Shown piece after piece: positions 35,058 to 43,603 of a stretch of 64,000 bases of DNA; position 1 is the first letter of the stretch; each line of letters opens with the position of its first letter. The stretch lies in the NCBI GenBank assembly GCA_032017425.1, contig DALZPW010000005.1, one strand, 5' to 3'. The notes below the pieces were generated by a model. It was not told the DNA's origin. It did no database searches and saw only the letters and a program-made list of their open reading frames with translations. The stretch is from Faucicola tetraodonis. GTDB lineage: Bacteria > Pseudomonadota > Gammaproteobacteria > Pseudomonadales > Moraxellaceae. The position numbers were made by a program, and so were the translations under genes.

Positions 35058-36107
35058 ATGTCACATCATCGCTTTATGCGCCGTGCCGCCAAAGGATTGC
35101 TTTTTTCTTCCATCGCGTTTTCTGCGTCTTCTTATGCCTCAAGCTATTACAACTGTGCCAATGCCACTGGGTGCGTCGCAGTCACTACTCTCAACGCCAC
35201 CTCAGATTATGCAAAAACCAAATACCCTATCGTACTTGCTCATGGGCTTGGTGGCTGGAACAAACTGTTTGGTTTGGTCGATTATTTTAATGGCATTCCT
35301 CAAGATCTCACCAAAAATGGCGCGAGTGTGTATGTGACCAAGACATCAAGTGTCAATGACACCGAAGTGCGCGGTGAGCAGCTACTCCAACAGGTCAAAA
35401 CTATCATTGCAATCACCGGCAGCCCGAAGGTTAACTTAATGGGTCATAGCCAAGGCGGGATTGATATTCGCTATGTGGCGGGGGTTGCGCCATCGCTAGT
35501 CTCGTCTGTGACGGCGATTTCTAGCCCTGAGCAAGGCTCAAAAATGGCGGATTGGACAGTCAAAATGGTGACTGAAGGCAGCGCGGCTGATGGCTTACCG
35601 GCTGGCGAATTTAATACCGCTTCTTTAATGGCAATCAAGTTTTTTGAATTGGTGGGCGGTGTGATGGATATCGGATCTGGCGTGCCACTGAATCAACTGC
35701 AGCAGCAAGATGGCTGGGCAGCCGTCAATTCACTCACCACCAATTATGCAGCCAAATTTAACCAAAAATTCCCTGCAGCCATGCCGACCAGTTATTGTGG
35801 ATACCCAAAAGACACGGTAGTCAATAATGTACGTTACTACTCATTTAGTGGTGACCAAACTATGACCACGCTTGTCGATCCGTCTGATACGGTATTGGGG
35901 TTGACGGGTTTATCATTCAATGGCGAAGCCAATGATGGGCTTGTTTCACCTTGTTCAAGTCGTCTCGGCGAAGTGATTCGTGATAACTATAAAATGAACC
36001 ACATGGATTCAGTGAATCAGGTATTTGGCATTGTCAGTTTGCTAGATACCAATCCATTGACTGTATATCGCAACCAAGTCAATCGCTTAAAAGGTCAATC
36101 GTTGTAA
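35058..36107 (+). CDS. Secreted triacylglycerol lipase (foldase-dependent, family I)
   Basis: An extracellular alpha/beta-hydrolase lipase of 349 residues. A Sec signal peptide (about 1-28, ending SSYAS) is followed by the oxyanion-hole motif AHGLGGW and the nucleophile elbow GHS131QGG. The catalytic Asp is probably in EANDGLVSP and the His in YKMNHMDSVNQ. Two cysteines (TSYCGYP and VSPCSS) can form the stabilising disulfide known in Pseudomonas and Burkholderia enzymes. The foldase gene starts 4 bp after its stop, so the two form an operon. Secretion would proceed by Sec and a type II system. Confidence 0.92.
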   Translation: MSHHRFMRRAAKGLLFSSIAFSASSYASSYYNCANATGCVAVTTLNATSDYAKTKYPIVLAHGLGGWNKLFGLVDYFNGIPQDLTKNGASVYVTKTSSVNDTEVRGEQLLQQVKTIIAITGSPKVNLMGHSQGGIDIRYVAGVAPSLVSSVTAISSPEQGSKMADWTVKMVTEGSAADGLPAGEFNTASLMAIKFFELVGGVMDIGSGVPLNQLQQQDGWAAVNSLTTNYAAKFNQKFPAAMPTSYCGYPKDTVVNNVRYYSFSGDQTMTTLVDPSDTVLGLTGLSFNGEANDGLVSPCSSRLGEVIRDNYKMNHMDSVNQVFGIVSLLDTNPLTVYRNQVNRLKGQSL

Positions 36108-36111
36108 GCTT

Positions 36112-37218
36112 ATGCCTATGGTTCCTTCAAATAACCCTGACACAAACCAACGACCAATAACCTGGCTAATAATCGTATTAGCCAGTGGCATCATCGCATT
36201 ATTGATAGCTTGCATACTCTGGTTAAAACCTAAGGACGCTGTCAAAACAGCCAATAATTTACAGCATGATGCTGCTAGTACGATGCCATCTGGTGTATTG
36301 CCGTCCAATCAAACCGTAACCTTCGCCAATGCATCCTCCGTCAGCGCGAACGCTAACCCTTTGCCCACATCGCTGCCCAAATCACTACAAGGCACCCAAG
36401 TCGATGGCGAAATTATTATCGATGAAAACAAGCAATTGGTGGTGACCGCGGGTTTGCGCCGACTGTTTGATTATTTTTTGTCCGCACAAGGGGAAGAGCC
36501 GTTAAGCCAGATTGAACAACGGGTGATTGCCTATATTCGTGAACATACGCCTGAGCCTGCCGCAAGCCAAGCGGTTAACATTTTTCAAAATTATCTAACC
36601 TATTTGACTGCTGTCAGCCAGCTAGATAAGCCTAAAGCACAGCAAAACCCCAACGTTAGCGCATTAGATTTATCTGCGATTAAGAACCAATTACGCGCAG
36701 TACAACAGCTGCAAGCCCGCTATTTTGACGCCAAAACCCGTGAAGCCTTTTTTGGGGATGAACAAGCCGTCAATGACTACAACATGACGGTCGTCGAAGC
36801 CAACCAAAACGCGCAACTGAGCAATGACCAGCGCCAAGCCATCATGGATAAGGCGCAAACTGCCTATATCGCCAGTGTTAAAGACCCAAATCTACAGACA
36901 AAGCTAACCCAGCAGCGCAATATTGACAAGTTATTAGCGCAAACGCAGCAAATGCAGCAGCAAGGGGCAACGCAAAGCCAAATCAATGCCATGCGTAGTC
37001 AATACGTCTCCCCTGAAGCGGTCAAACGGCTTGAACAGCTTGACCAGTCCGAAGCGCAATTTGCGCAGCGTGTGGCAACCTATCAGACACAGTCTAATCA
37101 AATACTGGGCAAATTGGGTAATGTGCCGCAAGCACAGCAACAAATTGTGGCGTTACAGCAGACGATGTTTACGCCTGAAGAACGGCTACGCCTAGATGTA
37201 TTGACAAAGCAGCGTTAA
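36112..37218 (+). CDS. Lipase-specific foldase (lipase secretion chaperone)
   Basis: A steric chaperone that sits in the inner membrane facing the periplasm and folds the cognate lipase. The 368 residues comprise an N-terminal membrane anchor (about 17-37, TWLIIVLASGIIALLIACIL), a variable linker to about 100, then a largely helical Gln-rich domain. The family signature RxxFDYFLSAxGE is present at R116-E128 (RRLFDYFLSAQGE). Dependence of the upstream lipase on it follows from the pairing and 4-bp spacing. Confidence 0.93.
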   Translation: MPMVPSNNPDTNQRPITWLIIVLASGIIALLIACILWLKPKDAVKTANNLQHDAASTMPSGVLPSNQTVTFANASSVSANANPLPTSLPKSLQGTQVDGEIIIDENKQLVVTAGLRRLFDYFLSAQGEEPLSQIEQRVIAYIREHTPEPAASQAVNIFQNYLTYLTAVSQLDKPKAQQNPNVSALDLSAIKNQLRAVQQLQARYFDAKTREAFFGDEQAVNDYNMTVVEANQNAQLSNDQRQAIMDKAQTAYIASVKDPNLQTKLTQQRNIDKLLAQTQQMQQQGATQSQINAMRSQYVSPEAVKRLEQLDQSEAQFAQRVATYQTQSNQILGKLGNVPQAQQQIVALQQTMFTPEERLRLDVLTKQR

Positions 37219-37292
37219 CTTCCCCGTTAAAATGAGTTAAATGCCCCATTGAATTACCATAAGCTGTTGAATTGCCACAGGCGCGTTTGAGC

Positions 37293-38588
37293 CTATTTTA
37301 CCCGGTAACGGGCTGAACGCGCGTGGGCATCCAAATTTTCTTCCACCGCTAATATATCGGCAGTTTTTGCCAGCGTTTGGCTACCTTGCTCGCTACAATA
37401 AATAATCGAAGATTTCTTTTGAAAATCATACACGCCGAGCGGTGAACTAAAGCGTGCGGTACCTGACGTTGGCAAAACGTGATTAGGGCCAGCGCAATAA
37501 TCACCAATCGCTTCAGGGGTATAGCGACCCATAAAGATAGCGCCCGCATGGCGGACATCTTTGAGCATTGCCTCTGGGTCATCTACCGATAATTCCAAAT
37601 GCTCAGGCGCAATGCGGTTAATCACCTCAATACCCTCTGCGCGGTCTTTCACCAAAATCAGCGCGCCACGGTTGGCAATCGCCGCTTTAGCGATTTCAGC
37701 TTTTGGCAAATCTGCTAAGGCTTTTTCGATTTCTTGCGCAACTTTTTTGAGTAATGGCTCAGATGGGGTGACAAAAATCGCTTGCGCGACGGTGTCATGC
37801 TCAGCTTGCGATAATAAATCCATGGCCAGCCACTCAGCGCGGTCATTATCACTGCCTTCAGCATATACCAACACTTCAGAAGGCCCTGCAATCATATCAA
37901 TGCCCACTTGCCCAAACACGGCGCGTTTGGCGGCTGCCACGTATTTGTTGCCAGGTCCTGTGATTTTATCGACTTGCGGAATGGTGTTAGTACCATAAGC
38001 CAACGCTGCCACCGCTTGCGCGCCCCCAATGGTAAAGACTTTATCCACACCCGCCAAATAAGCGGCCGCCAATACCAAGGGATTTAGTTCACCATGAGGC
38101 GCAGGCACCACCATGATAATTTGCCCGACCCCTGCCACTTTGGCGGGTAACGCATTCATCAAGACGCTGGATGGATAACTTGCCAGCCCACCTGGCACAT
38201 AAATACCCACCTTATCGAGTGGCGTAACTTGTTGTCCAAGCGTATTACCTAGCGCATCTTGATACGTCCAGCTTTCTTGCCGTTGGCGCTCGTGAAAAGA
38301 TGTGACGCGTTGTGCCGCCAGTTCAAGCGCTTGCTTAATTGTAGGGTTTAACCCATCAAATGCTTGTTTGAGCTTTTCTTGTGAAATCTCTAGCTCAGCA
38401 AAAGTTTTGGCAGGATGGTTGTCAAACTGTTGGGTCAGCTTTAACACCACCTCATCCCCACCCTGACGCACTTGTACGATAATATCGTCAACCGTAGCCA
38501 GTAGCGCTGGATCATTTACCGTTTCAAAAGCAAGCAGCTCTGTCAATTCCTGCTCAAAACTGGCTTGTTGGCTATTTAACAATCGCAT
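37293..38588 (-). CDS. hisD: Histidinol dehydrogenase
   Basis: HisD performs the last two oxidations of histidine synthesis, histidinol to histidine, with NAD+ and Zn2+. The 431 residues match the family. Conserved stretches include VPGGLASYPSSVLMNALPA, ITGPGNKYVAAAKR, GPSEVLVYAEG and the catalytic APEHLELSVDDPE. AGGGGAATACC precedes the ATG. It is separated from hisG and the GGCT gene by a terminator, so it likely has its own promoter; a TTTCAT/TATGCT pair lies about 45 bp upstream. Confidence 0.97.
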   Translation of the reverse strand: MRLLNSQQASFEQELTELLAFETVNDPALLATVDDIIVQVRQGGDEVVLKLTQQFDNHPAKTFAELEISQEKLKQAFDGLNPTIKQALELAAQRVTSFHERQRQESWTYQDALGNTLGQQVTPLDKVGIYVPGGLASYPSSVLMNALPAKVAGVGQIIMVVPAPHGELNPLVLAAAYLAGVDKVFTIGGAQAVAALAYGTNTIPQVDKITGPGNKYVAAAKRAVFGQVGIDMIAGPSEVLVYAEGSDNDRAEWLAMDLLSQAEHDTVAQAIFVTPSEPLLKKVAQEIEKALADLPKAEIAKAAIANRGALILVKDRAEGIEVINRIAPEHLELSVDDPEAMLKDVRHAGAIFMGRYTPEAIGDYCAGPNHVLPTSGTARFSSPLGVYDFQKKSSIIYCSEQGSQTLAKTADILAVEENLDAHARSARYRVK

Positions 38589-38767
38589 GGTATTCCCCTA
38601 AAAATAAAAAATGACTAACACATAGCATAACAAATTTTTTCATGGATGAAAGCGGCTTTTTAGCCTGCACAGCTTCGCCAACCCATCAAATTGGCGCATC
38701 AAAATCGGCTAAACTGAGCCAATCCGTCACCACTTTTAGTTTTCGCCCAATTAAAATTCACCAAGCT

Positions 38768-38798
38768 AAAAAAAGACGTTTTAATAACGTCTTTTTTT
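38768..38798. terminator. Terminator between the GGCT-like gene and hisD
   Basis: AAAAAAAGACGTT (38768-38780) pairs with AACGTCTTTTTTT (38786-38798) around TTAAT. On the - strand it ends the transcript from murA through the GGCT-like gene before hisD. Confidence 0.93.
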
Positions 38799-38804
38799 AA
38801 TCTT

Positions 38805-38849
38805 CAATGTTTTAGTTTTCCATGTTTTCATCTTCCATGTTTTAATCGG
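38805..38849. repeat. Three 15-bp tandem repeats
   Basis: Units start at 38805, 38820 and 38835, each close to CCATGTTTTMRTYTT. They lie between the terminator and the end of the GGCT-like gene. No coding function is visible. Confidence 0.8.
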
Positions 38850-38860
38850 CATAGCCAGCT

Positions 38861-39208
38861 TTAATAATGCTGTAGATTGTCGAGTGCATACACAAAGGTT
38901 TGGATTTTCGCACCATTGTCAAGCGTGGCGGTTACTTCAATGCGCTGATAGGCTTCACCTTCAAACTCATCTAGCCGCGTCCAATGATTGGCCAAATCAT
39001 CCGACGAAAACACCAAGCCCGCTACCATGTCGCCTTGTTCATCTGGGATGACTGCAGGAAATCCGAGCGCCGAGCCCCAACCGCCATCTGGCATCAAATG
39101 CCCACGAATAGTCGCAGACTGCCAACTACCGTTGTTGATGGGTGTCATGATAGCGTGGTTGTCGCGATTGGGGGCTAGCGTGCCATACACAAAAAGATGC
39201 TGCATCAT
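38861..39208 (-). CDS. Gamma-glutamylcyclotransferase-like (GGCT/AIG2) protein
   Basis: A small protein (116 aa from the ATG at 39208, 115 from the next codon) of the GGCT/AIG2-like fold. It begins with HLFVYGTLAPNRDNH, the YGTL substrate-binding loop. The probable catalytic Glu is in LDEFEGEAYQRIEV. Relatives cleave gamma-glutamyl amino acids or gamma-glutamylamines to release 5-oxoproline. The open frame extends to 39316 inside hisG, but that would overlap hisG by 92 bp and add non-homologous residues. It lies 16 bp downstream of hisG and upstream of a terminator. Confidence 0.85.
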   Translation of the reverse strand: MMQHLFVYGTLAPNRDNHAIMTPINNGSWQSATIRGHLMPDGGWGSALGFPAVIPDEQGDMVAGLVFSSDDLANHWTRLDEFEGEAYQRIEVTATLDNGAKIQTFVYALDNLQHY

Positions 39209-39224
39209 GGTGATTTTTGAACCG

Positions 39225-39887
39225 TTACTGGGTGTTATCAGCGACGCTTTGCTTAAAGCTTTCGATGATTGGCTCAAGCAGCGCAAATTTGCGTTTATAA
39301 CTGACCTGATTGACAATCAAACGCGAAGAGACTTGGCAAATCTCTTGGCGCGGCTCTAGACCATTGGCTTTTAAGGTATTACCGGTATCGACCACATCCA
39401 CAATCAAATCACCCAAGCCTACCAAGGGCGCAAGTTCCATGGAACCATAGAGTTTAATCACATCGACTTGTTCACCGCGACTGGCAAAAAACGCGCGCGT
39501 CACATTGACATATTTGGTGGCAATTCTAAGACGACGACTGGGTAGTTGTAGCCCCACTTTACCTGCCGTCATCAAACGGCATTTGGCAATTTGTAGGTCA
39601 AGCAATTCATATAAATTGCTTGAGCCATGCTCCATTAGTACATCTTTACCCGCTACACCAAAATCCGCCGCCCCATGCTCCACATAGGTTGGCACGTCAC
39701 TGGCACGTAAAATCAAAATCCGCACGTCAGCATGCGTGGTCGGGAAAATAAGTTTACGTGATTCTTCTGGGTCTTCAAGTAGTTCGATACCTGCCTTTTT
39801 TAGCAGGGGCAAGGTATCTTTTAAGATTCGCCCTTTGGATAACGCTAAGGTAAGACCGTTATAATTGGCATCATTTGCTTGTATCAT
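39225..39887 (-). CDS. hisG: ATP phosphoribosyltransferase, short form
   Basis: HisG catalyses the first step of histidine synthesis (PRPP plus ATP). At 220 residues it is the short form HisGS, which lacks the C-terminal regulatory domain and by family knowledge needs HisZ as partner. hisZ is not in this window. The motifs LTLALSKGRILKDTLPLL, GAADFGVAGKDVL and the PRPP loop DLIVDVVDTGNTLKANG are clear. It follows murA by 13 bp in one transcript. Confidence 0.96.
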   Translation of the reverse strand: MIQANDANYNGLTLALSKGRILKDTLPLLKKAGIELLEDPEESRKLIFPTTHADVRILILRASDVPTYVEHGAADFGVAGKDVLMEHGSSNLYELLDLQIAKCRLMTAGKVGLQLPSRRLRIATKYVNVTRAFFASRGEQVDVIKLYGSMELAPLVGLGDLIVDVVDTGNTLKANGLEPRQEICQVSSRLIVNQVSYKRKFALLEPIIESFKQSVADNTQ

Positions 39888-39900
39888 TGTCTTATACCTG

Positions 39901-41166
39901 TTATTCGCCTTTTACCCGCTCAATGGTGACGCCCAAGCCGCGCAGTTTATCTTCCACATACTCATAACCACGGTCAATGTGGTAAATGCGCTCGATACAG
40001 GTCTCGCCTTGGGCTGCCACCGCGGCCATTACCAGTGACATAGATGCGCGTAAATCGGTTGCAATGACAGGCGCGGCATTGAGTTTATCGACGCCTTGAA
40101 CAACGGCAGTATGGCCATCGACTTTGATATTTGCCCCCATACGTTGCAGCTCAGGGACATGCATGTAGCGATTTTCAAAAATATTCTCAATAATGGTACT
40201 GGTGCCTTCTGCAATACAGCAAACTGTCATGAGCTGGGCTTGCATATCGGTTGGGAACGCAGGGTGTGGTAATGTACGGATATCAACGGCTTTTGGACGA
40301 CCCGCCATTTTGACATTAATCCAGTCGCTGCCAACAGTGACTTGGGCGCCCATTTCTTCAAATTTTTTAAGCACGGATTGCATCAAACTGGCTTCGGTTT
40401 TTTTGGCAGTCACTTCCCCGCCTGTCATCATGGCAAGCGCAAGATATGAGCCTGTTTCGATACGGTCTGGTACTACTGAGTACTCACAGCCATTTAATTT
40501 GTCAACGCCTTCAATGGTCATATAAGCGGTGCCAATGCCTTCAATTTTTGCGCCCATTTTGACAAGCATATTAGCCAGATCAACTACTTCTGGTTCACGC
40601 GCACAGTTTTCTAGGTGCGTGATTCCTTCCCCCAATGCCGCTGCCATGATGGTATTTTCAGTGCCGCCAACCGTGACCATATCAAAGGTGAAATGACAAC
40701 CTTTTAGCCGACCGCTCGCGGGTGCTTTGGCTTTGACATAGCCATTTTCAACGGTGATGGTCGCTCCCATCGCTTCCAAGGCTTTTAGATGTTGGTCGAC
40801 AGGGCGTGAGCCAATTGCGCAGCCACCAGGTAGCGACACTTCAGCCTGCCCAAAGCGCGCAAGCAGCGGCCCCAATACCAAAATCGATGCGCGCATGGTT
40901 TTGACCAGCTCATACGGGGCATAGTAGCTATTGATGGTACTGGTATCGCAAGTCACCGTATCGCCGTTCTTTTCAATGGTGATACCCGTGCCCGCAATCA
41001 ATTTGACCAAGGTATTGACGTCTTTGAGTGTCGGTACATTGTGCAGGGTGACTGGGGTTTCTGCCAAAATCATTGCCGCAAGCAAGGGCAATGCTGCATT
41101 TTTTGCACCAGAGATGACCACTTCACCTTTGACCTGGGTACCACCCGTGATTAAAAATTTATCCAT
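39901..41166 (-). CDS. murA: UDP-N-acetylglucosamine 1-carboxyvinyltransferase
   Basis: MurA transfers enolpyruvyl from PEP to UDP-GlcNAc, the first committed step of peptidoglycan synthesis and the target of fosfomycin. The 421 residues show K22-N23 (SGAKNAALP) and the fosfomycin-reactive C116 in LPGGCAIGSRP. A Cys rather than Asp at this place predicts normal fosfomycin sensitivity of the enzyme. It lies between ibaG upstream and hisG downstream, a conserved gammaproteobacterial order. Confidence 0.97.
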   Translation of the reverse strand: MDKFLITGGTQVKGEVVISGAKNAALPLLAAMILAETPVTLHNVPTLKDVNTLVKLIAGTGITIEKNGDTVTCDTSTINSYYAPYELVKTMRASILVLGPLLARFGQAEVSLPGGCAIGSRPVDQHLKALEAMGATITVENGYVKAKAPASGRLKGCHFTFDMVTVGGTENTIMAAALGEGITHLENCAREPEVVDLANMLVKMGAKIEGIGTAYMTIEGVDKLNGCEYSVVPDRIETGSYLALAMMTGGEVTAKKTEASLMQSVLKKFEEMGAQVTVGSDWINVKMAGRPKAVDIRTLPHPAFPTDMQAQLMTVCCIAEGTSTIIENIFENRYMHVPELQRMGANIKVDGHTAVVQGVDKLNAAPVIATDLRASMSLVMAAVAAQGETCIERIYHIDRGYEYVEDKLRGLGVTIERVKGE

Positions 41167-41186
41167 GTGTTTCTCCTAAAAATGGC

Positions 41187-41444
41187 TTATTGCGCAGCTT
41201 GTTTGGCTTGCATCTCATGCCACTGGGCATAGGTCAACGCTTGGATATTGAGTGCATGGATTTCACCTGACGCAAATTTATCAGACACCAACCCCAATAC
41301 GGCTTGTTGACGCGCGACAGCACGTTTACCCTCAAAGCTGTCATCCACCACGCGCACATCAAATTTGTTGCCTTGATTGGCGGCTTCGATTTTGCCACTC
41401 GGAAAATGGGGTTGTAGTAAAGTAATTAAATCTTGTGCGTTCAT
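41187..41444 (-). CDS. ibaG: BolA-family protein IbaG
   Basis: An 85-residue BolA-fold protein; with monothiol glutaredoxins such proteins bind [2Fe-2S] clusters. The pattern VRVVDDSFEGKRAVARQQAVLGLV, followed by IHALNIQALTYAQW, is that of the IbaG/YrbA branch found just ahead of murA. In place of the usual 'F.GKS...RHR' it has FEGKRAVARQQ. It is 20 bp upstream of murA and probably first in the transcript. Confidence 0.9.
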   Translation of the reverse strand: MNAQDLITLLQPHFPSGKIEAANQGNKFDVRVVDDSFEGKRAVARQQAVLGLVSDKFASGEIHALNIQALTYAQWHEMQAKQAAQ

Positions 41445-41472
41445 GGGAAATACCTAATAAAAGAGGGGTAAA

Positions 41473-41478
41473 ATTATA
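41473..41478 (-). promoter_or_regulatory. Candidate -10 of the ibaG-murA-hisG transcript
   Basis: TATAAT on the - strand, 29 bp upstream of the ibaG start. The -35 region 17 bp further is poor, so the call rests on the perfect -10. Confidence 0.4.
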
Positions 41479-41536
41479 CTATTTTGCTGCGTAGCATAGC
41501 ATAATTTTTGCTAAGTTTATACGTTATACAAAATGC

Positions 41537-41941
41537 TTAATTTACGCTAAAAGCGTCCTTAATCCACGTAGGCATTGGCATGACAGCCTGTCCTACAGCT
41601 AGAACGCCTTCATAACTTACCACATCAAAGCGAATGTCAAAGGTATCAAATTGTGGATGCGCTTGTAAAAAAGCTGCGGTGGTTTTAATGATTTTACGTT
41701 GTTTGGCGGGGGTGATACTGTCTAAACTTGTGCCAAATTGGCTGGCTTTTCGTTGACGCACTTCGACAATGACGAGGCAAGGAGGTTTTTGCGTCGGCTC
41801 AAGCATCACCAAATCAAGCTCGCCCAAGTTTTTGTAGTGCCAGTTTTTGGCAAAAAACGTTAAACCTTGCGCTTCAAGGTAGCCTTTAGCCAGGGTTTCA
41901 TAATAGTCGCCTTGGCGCTGTTTTGGGGCGGTGAGTTTCAT
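41537..41941 (-). CDS. YraN family (UPF0102) nuclease-like protein
   Basis: A 134-residue protein of the YraN/UPF0102 family with a restriction-endonuclease-like fold, related to Holliday-junction resolvases. Conserved blocks are GDYYETLAKGYLEAQGL, NWHYKNLGELDLVM and VIVEVRQRKASQFG, with Glu, Asp, Glu and Gln/Lys as expected catalytic residues (ELD and EVR). The family usually lies beside rsmI, as here, but a secreted unknown is inserted between them. Its biological role is not settled. Confidence 0.9.
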   Translation of the reverse strand: MKLTAPKQRQGDYYETLAKGYLEAQGLTFFAKNWHYKNLGELDLVMLEPTQKPPCLVIVEVRQRKASQFGTSLDSITPAKQRKIIKTTAAFLQAHPQFDTFDIRFDVVSYEGVLAVGQAVMPMPTWIKDAFSVN

Positions 41942-41948
41942 TGTTGGG

Positions 41949-42506
41949 TTATTTTACTGTTGCAAAGGTTTTTTCTAAAGCGGCACAAGTTGGGTATTTT
42001 TGCTGTAATTTTGCCAAATAATAGGCTTGGTTGTTGTCGATAAAGCCATCCAAAATCCCTGAGTAATTTTGACCAATCCCACATCGTTGCTGTTGTCGAT
42101 TCCAACTGACCGGTATTACCAACGGGTTTTGTAAAATCAGCTGGTTATTTTGACAAGTCAGCTTTGCCACACTATCAATGCGGTAATTATGCGGTTTACC
42201 CCCATCATAATGACTGGCTAATGCCACAAAGATATCGTTGGGTTTTAGTGACCTAATGGCAAAAACACCTTCAAAACGCTGCGCCGATGGCAAAATAAGC
42301 TGTTGACGCCATGTGCGAAATACCCAGTGATAATCGGTGAATTTTAAGCCAAAACCTTGCTTTGCGTAGCTTTCACGTTGCAATTCACCGCCTTTTTCGA
42401 TACTGGCAATTCTTCCGACTAACACATCAGCCGAGGATGAGGGTAAACAAGCCTCTGCGGTTGAAATTAAACTTACACATAAAATAGCAAAGCAAATTGT
42501 TTTCAT
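41949..42506 (-). CDS. Secreted/periplasmic protein of unknown function
   Basis: I do not recognise a family. From the ATG at 42506 (185 aa) there is a Sec signal peptide (MKTICFAILCVSLISTAEA), followed by a mature part that starts with Cys. The sequence before the Cys (AEAC) is a poor lipobox, so signal peptidase I cleavage is more likely. Further cysteines at KLTCQNN, QQRCGIG and YPTCAAL could pair. The longer frame to 42584 overlaps the rsmI start and is rejected. The gene ends 8 bp before yraN, so the two are probably co-transcribed, divergent from rsmI. Confidence 0.75.
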   Translation of the reverse strand: MKTICFAILCVSLISTAEACLPSSSADVLVGRIASIEKGGELQRESYAKQGFGLKFTDYHWVFRTWRQQLILPSAQRFEGVFAIRSLKPNDIFVALASHYDGGKPHNYRIDSVAKLTCQNNQLILQNPLVIPVSWNRQQQRCGIGQNYSGILDGFIDNNQAYYLAKLQQKYPTCAALEKTFATVK

Positions 42507-42575
42507 CACAAATCCTTTTTTCCGCGGAAAACACCTTATAATACCACCAATATTTAGCAAAATTTGAGAAAAATC

Positions 42576-43421
42576 ATGCAGCAAAACGGCACACTCTATA
42601 TCGTCGCCACCCCAATTGGTAATTTATCCGATATCACCGCCCACGCCATCGACTGCCTAAAAACCGTGGCTATCATCGCCTGTGAGGACACCCGTACCTC
42701 GGGCAAACTGCTTAACCACTTTAACATCCCCACCAAAACTTGGGCTTATCACGACCACAATGCCGAAGTACAGACCCCTAAACTGATTGAGATATTACAG
42801 TCAGGGCAAAGCATCGCGCTTATCAGTGATGCCGGCACCCCACTCATTAGCGACCCTGGTTTTCGACTGGTGCGCGCCTGTCACCAAGCTGGTATCAAAG
42901 TCTCGCCGGTTGTCGGCGCCAGTGCTGCCATAGCCGCCTTATCGGTCGCAGGATTACCTTCAGACAAGTTTTATTTTTATGGCTTTTTGCCTGCCAAAAC
43001 CGCAGGACGACAAAACGAATTGACTAAAATCAAGGATTTAACCGCCACGCTGATTTTTTATGAAGCGCCCCATCGTATTGTTGAATGTATCGATGATATG
43101 ATTACGGTGCTTGGCGACAATCGACAAGTGACGTTTTGCCGTGAGATAACCAAAACGTTTGAAACCATTTATCCGTCAACGCTCGGTGCATTAAAGCAGT
43201 TTGTTGCAAGCGATGCCAATCAGCAAAAAGGGGAAATGGTACTGGTGGTCGCTGGGGCAAGTGAATTACAGAATAATGATAATCAACACGATGAATTGCT
43301 AAAACGACTATTGCAAGATTTGTCGGTGAAAAAAGCCGCACAGCTCGCCAGCGATATTACAGGCGCAAAGAAAAATGCCTTATATGACAGAGCTTTACGA
43401 CTACAACGGATAGTAGAATAA
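42576..43421 (+). CDS. rsmI: 16S rRNA (cytidine1402-2'-O)-methyltransferase
   Basis: RsmI methylates the ribose of C1402 in 16S rRNA, using the tetrapyrrole-methylase fold. From the ATG at 42576 there are 281 residues; an in-frame TTG at 42564 is less likely. The N-terminal GTLYIVATPIGNLSDIT, IACEDTRTSGKLL, LISDAGTPLISDPG and VVGASAAIAALSVAGLPSDKFYFYGFLP are all typical of the family. It is divergent from the secreted unknown and yraN. Confidence 0.96.
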   Translation: MQQNGTLYIVATPIGNLSDITAHAIDCLKTVAIIACEDTRTSGKLLNHFNIPTKTWAYHDHNAEVQTPKLIEILQSGQSIALISDAGTPLISDPGFRLVRACHQAGIKVSPVVGASAAIAALSVAGLPSDKFYFYGFLPAKTAGRQNELTKIKDLTATLIFYEAPHRIVECIDDMITVLGDNRQVTFCREITKTFETIYPSTLGALKQFVASDANQQKGEMVLVVAGASELQNNDNQHDELLKRLLQDLSVKKAAQLASDITGAKKNALYDRALRLQRIVE

Positions 43422-43423
43422 AC

Positions 43424-43446
43424 GCTGATACTTTTCATCAGCGCTA
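43424..43446 (+). terminator. Weak terminator-like hairpin after rsmI
   Basis: CGCTGAT pairs with ATCAGCG around ACTTTTC directly after the rsmI stop. No good T-run follows, so it may only be a stabilising 3' hairpin. Confidence 0.4.
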
Positions 43447-43564
43447 CCCCGTCAAGTGATGAAATATATTAACCATCGCTAAAATCGCAACTATCACTAA
43501 TCATTAGCACCAAACTAATTAGCGGCTGAAAGCTAAAACAACCTAAGACGCACTTTAGTTAATG

Positions 43565-43598
43565 CAAAAAAGTTGGGTGCAATCACGCAACTTTTTTG
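43565..43598. terminator. Terminator of coaBC
   Basis: AAAAAAGTTG (43566-43575) pairs with CAACTTTTTT (43588-43597), with an inner GTG/CAC pairing. On the - strand it directly follows coaBC; the symmetrical A/T flanks also suit + strand read-through from rsmI. Confidence 0.88.
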
Positions 43599-43603
43599 GG
43601 TGG

